Assembly: GCA_027490155.1 (NCBI GenBank)
Contig: JAIXYP010000040.1
Location: 1 to 59,396, forward strand
Direction of reading: 5' to 3'
Source of the DNA: Cytophagaceae bacterium
GTDB taxonomy: Bacteria > Bacteroidota > Bacteroidia > Cytophagales > Flexibacteraceae
DNA: 59,396 nucleotides
The notes under the pieces are model-generated. The model ran no database searches, had not been told where the DNA came from, and worked only from the letters and a program-made list of their open reading frames with translations. Position numbers and translations under genes: made by a program. This document shows, piece after piece, positions 25,803 to 34,177 of the stretch (the first letter of the stretch is position 1; the number at the start of each line of letters is the position of its first letter).

Positions 25803-27650
25803 ATGTCTCAAGCCTCCTTCTTTTGGAGATTCCATATCCTGCTTTTCGGGATGTTGGCAAGCCTTGGGGCAAGTGTGGCTATGGCCCAACTTCCTCCTGA
25901 TTTTGACAGCTTGAGGCAGGCTGTTAAAGATGCAAAGGGACCATCAGCAAGTGCTAGGCAGCATCTAGTACTCACCACTAGTTTTGTGGCTGCAGGCCAA
26001 CTTGATAGTGCCACAAACCATCTCGGCAATGCCAAAGCCATTTTGGCTAGTTTGCCCAATGACACAAACAATGTGCGAGTATCCTACCTATCGGGGGTAT
26101 TAGCGTATGTACGGGGCAATTTCCAAGCAGCTCTACCACACTTTTCGGTAGTTGTATCAGATGCTAATAATGGTTTCTGTCTTACTGATCGTGCTAAATC
26201 TTGGGTAAAACTCGGTCTTTGTTATCAGCGGCTGAACCGAAGGGCCGAAGGTATTGCTGCCGTCCTAGAGGCCGAAAAGTTGGCCAAACAGCAAGCGGAT
26301 CCTGCTTTGATGGGAGATGTATATTTTATGCTTGGGGTGCTGTATGGTGCCACTGGCAATCATCCGACCGTCAAAAGGTATTATGAGCAAGCCCTGCAAT
26401 ACATCCCTGCCAAAGACGAATATCGGAAAGCCATGGTGCTCAACTCATTGGCCCTATTGTATTCAGTAAGTAATCAGGACCGAAAGGCTATTGATGCCTA
26501 CCTCCAATGTTATCAGATTGCCCTCAAGCTAAATGCCCCAGAGAATGGATACGGATCTTTGGCAAATGCTGGGCTGTTAATCGTAAACCAGCCCAAATAC
26601 CTGAGGGCCTTGCCCATTAGCGATACGTTATTGGCTGCTGGTAGGCGACTTGGGCGCCCATACCTATTACATTTTGGCTATGCGATCAGGGCCCAGTATC
26701 ATAAACGACAAAATCATTACAAATTAGCCCAAGCCAGTCTCGATTCAGGGATCACGTGTCTGAAGCGCAGTGGCGAGATCAGCTCCTTACCCCAATTGTT
26801 GGCTGCGAAAACTGAAATCGACTCTTTGGCGGGGGACTACAAAAAAAGCCTTAGGACCCGAAGCGAGCTTGAGCATGTCAAAGACTTGGTGTTTGACAAC
26901 CAGAATCAAGCCAAGATTGAAGAAATGCGGATCAAGTTTGATACCGAAAGGGCTGAAGAGGAAAACAAAATCTTGGCCGCCAAACTAGACGCAGAGTCCT
27001 GGAGACGCAATACACTGACTGCAGTGGTCTTATTGTTGATTCTGGCAGCCATTGGCCTCTGGTTTATCCTGCGGCAGACACGGAGGTTATCCAATCAGCG
27101 AGCCATCATCCTAGAGAAAGAACGACTGACAGCGAAGCTTGAGCAAGAGCAAGCTGCACAACAATCGGCGTTTTTGGCGCAGCAGTTAGCCCTGAAAGAA
27201 GAGCTAGCCCAAGCCGAACAAAACGAAAAGGAGGCAGCCTACCGCGCCTTGGTTTCGACAAGTACCCTGTCAGCCCATAGGCGTGACGTCATTGCCAAAA
27301 CGCAAACCGTCCTCAAGCAGCATCCCAAACTTACACGGCAACTAGAGGACCTATTGGAGCGTGTGGAGGACAGCCAAGACCTGGAGCTGGAGTGGGAAAA
27401 ATACAAGGCGGCCTTCCTGCAAATCCACCCAGATTTTTTCAAACGATTAGCTAAGCTTTCACCAGGTCTGACTGCTAATGACGAACGCCTAGCTGCTTAC
27501 CTCCTGATGGGCATCATAGGCAAAGACCTTGCTAATCTGCTCAACGTTACCGAGCCTACTGTCCATAACAATCGGTCAAAACTTCGAAAGCGGTTGGGCC
27601 TTCAGCCTTCCGAGGATTTGGTCCAGTTCCTGCAACAATTGACCCTCTAG
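25803..27650 (+). CDS. TPR membrane sensor with C-terminal HTH regulator domain
   Basis: A 615-residue protein: signal peptide (MLASLGASVAMA), tetratricopeptide repeats over about residues 40-370, a transmembrane segment (TLTAVVLLLILAAIGLWFIL, about 400-420), a long coiled coil rich in Glu/Gln/Ala, and a C-terminal LuxR-like helix-turn-helix. In the last domain LTANDERLAAYLLMG and DLANLLNVTEPTVHNNRSKL form the helices. This is a common Bacteroidota single-protein regulator that senses with the TPR side and binds DNA inside. Its target is unknown; the large secreted protein downstream is a candidate by position only. Confidence 0.82.
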   Translation: MSQASFFWRFHILLFGMLASLGASVAMAQLPPDFDSLRQAVKDAKGPSASARQHLVLTTSFVAAGQLDSATNHLGNAKAILASLPNDTNNVRVSYLSGVLAYVRGNFQAALPHFSVVVSDANNGFCLTDRAKSWVKLGLCYQRLNRRAEGIAAVLEAEKLAKQQADPALMGDVYFMLGVLYGATGNHPTVKRYYEQALQYIPAKDEYRKAMVLNSLALLYSVSNQDRKAIDAYLQCYQIALKLNAPENGYGSLANAGLLIVNQPKYLRALPISDTLLAAGRRLGRPYLLHFGYAIRAQYHKRQNHYKLAQASLDSGITCLKRSGEISSLPQLLAAKTEIDSLAGDYKKSLRTRSELEHVKDLVFDNQNQAKIEEMRIKFDTERAEEENKILAAKLDAESWRRNTLTAVVLLLILAAIGLWFILRQTRRLSNQRAIILEKERLTAKLEQEQAAQQSAFLAQQLALKEELAQAEQNEKEAAYRALVSTSTLSAHRRDVIAKTQTVLKQHPKLTRQLEDLLERVEDSQDLELEWEKYKAAFLQIHPDFFKRLAKLSPGLTANDERLAAYLLMGIIGKDLANLLNVTEPTVHNNRSKLRKRLGLQPSEDLVQFLQQLTL

Positions 27651-28268
27651 GCGGGACCTCATAAAAATAAATCTAGGAAAATGAGGTGATCATGAGGTGG
27701 CAAATGAGTCATTTTGGGCACTTATGAGGCTATTCTGACCCATATCCTTACTTTTGACCTGCATCTGAGCTGGATTAGGAACCCCAAATGCTAGTTACCG
27801 AGTCTGCCAGTAAGGCTGCCATTATCCTACCTGGGTCTTGACTCAATTGGGGTGGCTGGACTGGCAGAGGAGGTAATTGCCAAGGCTAACTGATCCTTGT
27901 AAATCCAGAACAGTTGTTTCAGAATATTAATAACCTTTTTCCCCCCGCTACTACTAATGAGGTGTCAAAGCCTTAAAAACCGATCGCCGATTTTCTAACT
28001 CCCAACCTCGAGCTCCAACAAACCAAGTAGTGTTGTAGAGTAAGTCAAGAACTGACTTTTGTTTTACCAATATCAATCTTGGTTGAGGAACTTAGTATCA
28101 GGGTTTTTCCCTATGATCTCCACCACCATTTGTTTGTTTCATTGCATTTAGGTTCCTGCATTGCGGTAGGTGAAAACCCTACCAACCACCCAATTTTCTC
28201 ATCTATTACCTTTCCCCCATTCCTATCCCGAGATGCCCTCAGACCGTTACCCCCCATTATTGCCTAGA
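27651..28268. other. 618-base gap before the giant secreted protein, with hairpin and promoter word
   Basis: No gene is supported here. The gap holds a TACTTTTG promoter word (27749-27756) without a well-spaced TTG. About 40 bases later there is a long imperfect inverted repeat: TTACC-gag-TCTGCCAGT (27795-27811) against ACTGGCAGA-gga-GGTAA (27860-27876), 14 of 17 paired. The 7-mer ATGAGGT recurs at 27681, 27692 and near 27957. A short AGTCA/TGACT hairpin lies near 28043. It could be a structured leader or a small RNA. Confidence 0.4.
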
Positions 28269-31200
28269 ATGGCAATGATCAATCGCCAAACCCAATCGCC
28301 AAAACAAATCCTATCCTATTGGGTATTGGCTATCCTGTTGATTTTCAGCAGTATGTCGCCTTCGTTCGCGACCAATTCAAAGGGATCAAACCGACCAGTA
28401 CAACCCTTTGCGAGTCCGCTGTCCTCGGCTCTGTCCTTTAGTGCCTTGTTGCCAGCAGGTGTCTTTGCCTCCTCGCACGACTGGGGTGACTATGATAAGG
28501 ATGGTGATCAGGATCTGATAATCCTTGGGATTGTTAATGGACAAGTTGCCACCACACTATATAACAACAATGCTGGTGCGATGATCGCTGTCTCCGGCAC
28601 TCCGTTTGCAAACTTGGCCAATGGTACTGCTCAGTGGGCAGACTATGACAACGACAGTGACCTTGACCTGCTTGTCCAAGGCAATGACAGCCCGGGTGGT
28701 GGCAACTTTGTCACCCAGGTATGGAACAATGCTAGTGGCACATTCAGCTTGGTTTCGGTTCCTAGCAGCAATTTCGCTACCGGAAGCAAGTCCACTTGGG
28801 TGGATTATGACAATGACGGAGATCAGGACCTGATGCTTGTAGGTTTTAATTCCCTGTTGGGTAGCTCACAGATTGATATCTGGGAATACAGCTCGGCTGG
28901 CGGATTTCAGCTCAATAGTGGCTCAGGTTTGCCCGGTTTTTTCAATTCGGCTTTTGCTTGGGCTGACTATGACCGTGATGGCGACCAAGATCTAATTATA
29001 TCCGGACTTGATGGTAGTTTTAACACGGTTGCTAAGTTGTTTCTGAATAATGGTGCTGGTGTTTTTCAGGAACTTCCAGGTTTAGGAATCACTGGGATGG
29101 CAGGAGGAAGTTTGTCCGCTACTGACCTAAATCAAGATGGCTATCCTGATTTTGTTTTGACAGGTTCGGACCCAAATGGGACCCCACAGACCCAAATCTA
29201 CCTAAACACTGGTGGTACAGGTTTTCAACAGTTAACTGGGATAACCATCCCAGGGATGACCAACAGCTCAATCGCTTGGGCAGACTATGACAATGATGGC
29301 GACCAAGATATCATAATCAACGGAACCCAAGACTTTTCGCTCAATACCTTTGGGCAGATATGGAACAATAATGGCAACTTGACTTTCACCCAATCCTCGG
29401 CTACTGTGCCTGCTGGTTTTGGTGGTAGAGTCTCGTGGGTGGATATCGACAATGACCTTGACCTTGATGCCTTTGTGACGGGTGGTGGTGTTTTTGGTGA
29501 TAATGCCTCGATTGGGTATACTAATGCTAGCACAATCAATAGCCAACCTACTGCTGCAATCATGACCCAAGCCGTGCAGCAAGGTTGTGGTAGTGTTTTG
29601 TTGGCCTTTGGTGGCGCCACCGATGCTCAAACGTCTGCAAACGGATTAACCTATAACATCAGGGTTGGAACGTCATCTGGAACCAATAATCAGGTATCGG
29701 GAATGGCTGATCGTACTTCTGGCTACAGATTGATCACTGTCCGTGGTCAATACCTTGGCACAGGTGGGGTTGCCACCACTATCCTGCGCGGTTTACCAGC
29801 AGGTACCTATTTTGTAGCAGCTCAGGCCATTGACGGTGCCTTTGAGGCAGGCCCATGGTCAAACGAGTTATCGGTTACGGTTATCTCAGATCCTGAAATG
29901 ACTAGCACCCTGAGCCTGTCGATGAACTGTAGCACCAACCGTTTTGTCTACAGCCCAACCTTTGCTGGGACAACCACAACGTATTCTTGGACGCGGGCAG
30001 CTGTTGCAGGCGTTGATAATCCTAGTGTAACAACACCACAGCCTTATGCTCCTAACGAAATCCTGACCAATACCTCTGGTGCCGAGGTTATTGTCACCTA
30101 TGTGATGCTTGCTGGTAACCAATTTTGCACCAAGTCATACAACGTGGAGGTACGTGTAGCCTCACAGGTTCCTATACCTACCATTTCCTACACGGGCTCT
30201 ACCAACCTATGTTCTGGCCAGACCATCGTCCTGACTTCATCATCTAGCTCAGGCAATTTCTGGAGTAATGGCGAAACAACACAATCCATCACCGTGACCA
30301 CCGGTGGTTTATATACTGTATCTGTGATTGATGCTGGCTGTACATCTGCAACAGCCCCAACTATCGGTATATCTGTAGTCCCTGTCCCAACACCTGTTAT
30401 CAGTGGAGATCTGATTTCCTGCGGGGCATCTACCACCCTTAGTGCTAACCGCAGTACCTATGATATGTGTCAGCAGACTGGCCTAACCGATGTGGCACCT
30501 GCTAATGTCCTTAGCAGTTATTCGTTTTGCAACAACTTTCAGGATGGCTCTGGCAACGGTAACCACTTGACCTCGCCCAATTTCCCTCCTTTTGTACCTA
30601 GTCGTTATGGCGGTACAACGGAAGCAGTTAATGTCTATGGGTTTAACTACCTCTCGATGCCGGCCACCAACATTAAAGGAGACTTTAGCTTTGGTTTCTG
30701 GATAAAAACAACCGAAACAGGCGGTGGCGGCACCAACTGGTTCGAAGGTGTTGGGGTCATCGAAGGCGACATCTCGAATCCTGCCCCTGACCTTGGTATT
30801 TCGATCATGGGCGGACGCATTAACTTTGGTATTGGCGGTGGATATGGCGCTGATTACAATGGCGACAAGTCCATACTGAGTGCCACAGCAGTCAATGACA
30901 ATGTTTGGCACTACGTCGTTGCCACCCGCAACAAACTCAGTGGCCAACTTTCGCTTTACATCGACGGACAGTTATCGAGCACAGGCATTGCCCCATATCG
31001 TGGTGATATAGGGGTTAACTTTATGGCAATTGGTTGGGTAGCTGCCACTGGTGGTGGTATCCTCAACGGGTCGCTAGATGATATTGTCGTCTACAACAAA
31101 GAGCTTAACCTGTCCGAGGTTGAGAACTCGTTTTATCGTCAGCAGCCTTTTTCGCAAGTTTGGTCAAATGGTCAGTTAGGTCCAACCGCTACCATCACGG

Positions 31201-33377
31201 CTGATGGCAGCTATACCTACACCGAGACAGGGCTTTTTGGTTGTCAGTCTGTCACAAACTTTGATGTAGATGTCAACTTTGTATCTCCTACCCCTACCAT
31301 CCAGAACGCAAGCCCTGCAACGTATCCAGCAGGCGGATCGGTGGTGTTGTCTGTTCCAAGTAGTAGCGGCTATTCCTATATATGGAGTAATGGCCAAACT
31401 GGCAACTCCATTACGGTATCTACACCGGGAACCTTTACTGTTGTTGCAATACGCAATGGTGTTGGTTGCCCTTCCGCGCAATCTGATCCTGTTTTGGTCC
31501 GTCAGGAAACCTTGGCAGGATGGGTATGGAACGGATTTGGCGCCTATAACAATCCTGCTAATTGGGCACTTGATGGTGTTATGACAGGTGGGGTACCTAC
31601 CCCAGCCGCAGGTCTGGATATTATTGTCCAGTCTGGCGTTATGGTGATGTTCAAACCTTCAGGCGCACCTGATGCCTGGAGCTTCAAGGACGTTACGATT
31701 CACCCGTCTGCCCTTGTTCTTGACAGCAGCTTTGCCCCAAGGTGGTCAATAGGGGTGACTGGCACCTTGACAAATAATGGTACCATTAGCACTAGTGTAC
31801 ACCTGACAGAAGGTGCATCCCTTGTAGGCAATGGGACTAACAATATCCAGAACCTCACTATTGTTGATATTGGTGGCAGCAATCCTGTCCTAATTGGTGC
31901 TGATGTCAACATTTTTGGTGATGTCTATTATGCCAGCCAAGTCCCGATCCAGATTCCGTCCCACACCATAAGGCTCAAGAGTACTGCTGCGCATACCGCA
32001 GGGATCTATCCAGTTTCTGCTCCTGCTACTGGCCAGTTGTTCAACAGTGCCAACGTTATTGCCGAGCGGCATATAGATGCAGATCAAATGCCAGCAAGTA
32101 CAGGCTCATGGTACAACCTTGCCGCTCCGGTTTTGGGGCAAACCGTCAATACCATGGCCCAAAATGGCAACACCTTTGCTACCGCTACATTTGACCCTGC
32201 ACAATCCACGGGTTCATCCTTCTATCTTTATGACCCGACTAACAACCTGGTGCCGACCAACAATGGTTATTACAAAGCTAACAGTGGTTCCCAACTATTG
32301 GGTGTAGGTCAAGGTGCACGGGTTTGGATCCGGAGGGCAGCTGCCCAGTCAGGACCGTTTGAGTTCCGTGGCTTACCTTTGATGGGCACGCATTCCTTTA
32401 GTGGCCTGAACTATTGCCCTGGCAACTGTACCTATACCGGTACTTTCGAGAATGGTTGGAACCTTGTCGGCAATCCTTATCCTGCCACAATCGATTGGTC
32501 AGGACCAGGTTGGACTAAACAAAACCTAGCCAATGTTGTCTATGTACGTCGCAACCAGGCCTCTGGTGCTGCTTGGGCTGCCTTTGTGGATGGTGTTGGC
32601 ACAAATGGTGGACGTCCTGAAATTGCGGCTGGGCAGGCTTTCTTTATTCAGGCCACAGCTGCTAATCCATCACTAGAGGTCACTGAGTTGGCTAAATCTG
32701 CTAGTTCGACGAGCCTTTATCGTCAGCAGGCTATTGCCAATTTGCTTAAAGTAAATCTCATGGTTTCGGGCATACAGCGGGATGAAGTAGCCCTACGTTT
32801 GCACCCAATTGCCACAGCCCTTGTTGACCCTCAGTATGATGCAGTCTCAATGTCTGCCGAAGGGCCAGGTTTGAGCCTAGTCGCACCAAATGGTCAAAAC
32901 TTAGCCATTGATTCCCGTCCTGATCAGTTTGCTCAGTTAACTGTCCCGATCGCTTTCAAAAATTTGGCTATTCAGACTCAGCTAAACTTGACCTTTACTG
33001 GCATCACCTCGTTTGCTGGTTACCAACTTTTCCTAGACCATGCCTCTTTTGCTAGCCCAATGCCTATCACAGAGGGTATGAACCTAGCACTTAACGCAAG
33101 TCTGGCAACTGGTCTTAAGATTGTAGTTAGCCCATTGGTAACTAGCCTTGCTAATAATGCTGGTCCTACCTTCCGTATTTATCCAAACCCTGCTACCAGT
33201 ACAGTAATACTTGATGGCGTTAGGATTGGTGATCTGGTTCAGATCCAGAATTCCTTAGGACAAACCGTGTTGCATCAAAACATAAACAATGACCTACAAA
33301 TCAACGTCAACGGGTTATCAGCTGGTGTTTATTGGGTCATGATCGGTGGGCAGCGTCAACGGTTGGTCAAACAATAA
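28269..33377 (+). CDS. giant secreted FG-GAP/LamG/Ig-like protein with T9SS sorting tail
   Basis: About 1,702 residues. A signal peptide (VLAILLIFSSMSPSFA) is followed by seven FG-GAP/VCBS-like repeats (about residues 70-405) with calcium-type loops such as WGDYDKDGDQDLIILG and WADYDNDGDQDIIING. A fibronectin-like domain follows, then Ig-like units marked by WSNG (WSNGETTQSITV, WSNGQLGPTATI, WSNGQTGNSITV). A LamG/concanavalin-type domain (about 727-957, with FSFGFWIKTTETGG and LSLYIDGQLSSTG) sits inside the second unit. The C-terminus begins FRIYPNPATSTVILDG, a type A sorting domain. A surface adhesin or polysaccharide-binding role is inferred. The frame extends to a GTG at 28170; ATG 28269 fits the signal peptide, and 28275 or 28233 are alternatives. 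Confidence 0.85.
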   Translation: MAMINRQTQSPKQILSYWVLAILLIFSSMSPSFATNSKGSNRPVQPFASPLSSALSFSALLPAGVFASSHDWGDYDKDGDQDLIILGIVNGQVATTLYNNNAGAMIAVSGTPFANLANGTAQWADYDNDSDLDLLVQGNDSPGGGNFVTQVWNNASGTFSLVSVPSSNFATGSKSTWVDYDNDGDQDLMLVGFNSLLGSSQIDIWEYSSAGGFQLNSGSGLPGFFNSAFAWADYDRDGDQDLIISGLDGSFNTVAKLFLNNGAGVFQELPGLGITGMAGGSLSATDLNQDGYPDFVLTGSDPNGTPQTQIYLNTGGTGFQQLTGITIPGMTNSSIAWADYDNDGDQDIIINGTQDFSLNTFGQIWNNNGNLTFTQSSATVPAGFGGRVSWVDIDNDLDLDAFVTGGGVFGDNASIGYTNASTINSQPTAAIMTQAVQQGCGSVLLAFGGATDAQTSANGLTYNIRVGTSSGTNNQVSGMADRTSGYRLITVRGQYLGTGGVATTILRGLPAGTYFVAAQAIDGAFEAGPWSNELSVTVISDPEMTSTLSLSMNCSTNRFVYSPTFAGTTTTYSWTRAAVAGVDNPSVTTPQPYAPNEILTNTSGAEVIVTYVMLAGNQFCTKSYNVEVRVASQVPIPTISYTGSTNLCSGQTIVLTSSSSSGNFWSNGETTQSITVTTGGLYTVSVIDAGCTSATAPTIGISVVPVPTPVISGDLISCGASTTLSANRSTYDMCQQTGLTDVAPANVLSSYSFCNNFQDGSGNGNHLTSPNFPPFVPSRYGGTTEAVNVYGFNYLSMPATNIKGDFSFGFWIKTTETGGGGTNWFEGVGVIEGDISNPAPDLGISIMGGRINFGIGGGYGADYNGDKSILSATAVNDNVWHYVVATRNKLSGQLSLYIDGQLSSTGIAPYRGDIGVNFMAIGWVAATGGGILNGSLDDIVVYNKELNLSEVENSFYRQQPFSQVWSNGQLGPTATITADGSYTYTETGLFGCQSVTNFDVDVNFVSPTPTIQNASPATYPAGGSVVLSVPSSSGYSYIWSNGQTGNSITVSTPGTFTVVAIRNGVGCPSAQSDPVLVRQETLAGWVWNGFGAYNNPANWALDGVMTGGVPTPAAGLDIIVQSGVMVMFKPSGAPDAWSFKDVTIHPSALVLDSSFAPRWSIGVTGTLTNNGTISTSVHLTEGASLVGNGTNNIQNLTIVDIGGSNPVLIGADVNIFGDVYYASQVPIQIPSHTIRLKSTAAHTAGIYPVSAPATGQLFNSANVIAERHIDADQMPASTGSWYNLAAPVLGQTVNTMAQNGNTFATATFDPAQSTGSSFYLYDPTNNLVPTNNGYYKANSGSQLLGVGQGARVWIRRAAAQSGPFEFRGLPLMGTHSFSGLNYCPGNCTYTGTFENGWNLVGNPYPATIDWSGPGWTKQNLANVVYVRRNQASGAAWAAFVDGVGTNGGRPEIAAGQAFFIQATAANPSLEVTELAKSASSTSLYRQQAIANLLKVNLMVSGIQRDEVALRLHPIATALVDPQYDAVSMSAEGPGLSLVAPNGQNLAIDSRPDQFAQLTVPIAFKNLAIQTQLNLTFTGITSFAGYQLFLDHASFASPMPITEGMNLALNASLATGLKIVVSPLVTSLANNAGPTFRIYPNPATSTVILDGVRIGDLVQIQNSLGQTVLHQNINNDLQINVNGLSAGVYWVMIGGQRQRLVKQ

Positions 33378-33407
33378 AGGCGGCTAAACCATAGTTGTTA
33401 ACGAGCC

Positions 33408-33445
33408 AAAGGGGCAAATGATCTATTGGTCATTTGCCCCTTTTT
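33408..33445. terminator. strong bidirectional terminator
   Basis: AAAGGGGCAAATGA (33408-33421) pairs perfectly with TCATTTGCCCCTTT (33430-33443) over 8 bases, with a T tail on the plus strand, between convergent genes. Confidence 0.92.
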
Positions 33446-33487
33446 CTGTTTCCTGTAGTAAATCTACCATTTAGGGTTAGTTAGTCC

Positions 33488-33985
33488 CTAAAGGATAAGT
33501 TTCATAAAGGCCTCGTCCTGGTATTGGCCAGCTCCACGCTTGATAGATCTAGGCTCAAGTCCGTATCGGACGAAACCAAATCTGCTATAAAGCTCGATTG
33601 CCCGCTCATTGTCTGAAACGACTGTCAAATCAATTTGCTCAATGGCTGGCAGTTTGCGGGCACGACTAATCACTGCATCTACCAATGAAGCCCCAACACC
33701 TTTGCCAGCAGCAATCCTTGCCACATACATTCTGAATAAAAGGCCTTTGTGGGTCAGGTTTTCACGGTTGTCATACTCGGTCTTGAAGCTGATTACACCA
33801 AGCCACAGACCATCATCATCCTTGGCCACTAAAGTGAAACTGTCAGATTGGTCCTTAGTAGGGTAGGCCTCATTTTTGTCATCCAGGATGGTGAGGCGAA
33901 AGAACTGCGGGTATTCTGCCAAACCTTGTTGGAAGAACTGTTTGTATGCTATCTCGTCGGTAATGGTGAGCTCTTGCAAATACAT
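33488..33985 (-). CDS. GNAT family N-acetyltransferase
   Basis: A 165-residue acetyl-CoA-dependent transferase. The acetyl-CoA binding motif A is MYVARIAAGKGVGASLVDAV (R/Q-x-x-G-x-G/A type loop), followed by IDLTVVSDNERAIELYSRFG, the usual motif B. The substrate cannot be told. It lies between two strong boundaries: the terminator at 33408-33445 and a 192-base gap in which I see no clear promoter word. Confidence 0.88.
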   Translation of the reverse strand: MYLQELTITDEIAYKQFFQQGLAEYPQFFRLTILDDKNEAYPTKDQSDSFTLVAKDDDGLWLGVISFKTEYDNRENLTHKGLLFRMYVARIAAGKGVGASLVDAVISRARKLPAIEQIDLTVVSDNERAIELYSRFGFVRYGLEPRSIKRGAGQYQDEAFMKLIL

Positions 33986-34177
33986 AAGGTTGGTACTTTA
34001 GGCCCTTAAAGGATAATAAGGTAAGGGCTAGGTTTTGATGCTGATGGTTAAGCATTGAGGCAAACAAAGGTCCCTTGCTAAGCCACTGCTGTTTGGTGTC
34101 ACGAGCTATGACTCAACCTTAACTTAGGAGGCTACCCGCTATTATCTGTCTAAAGTAAGATTAACAGACCGTGCAAC

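Noticed and set aside
29268-29630. Minus-strand open frames within the giant secreted gene
   Set aside because: They mirror the Asp/Gly-rich FG-GAP repeats and have no features of their own.
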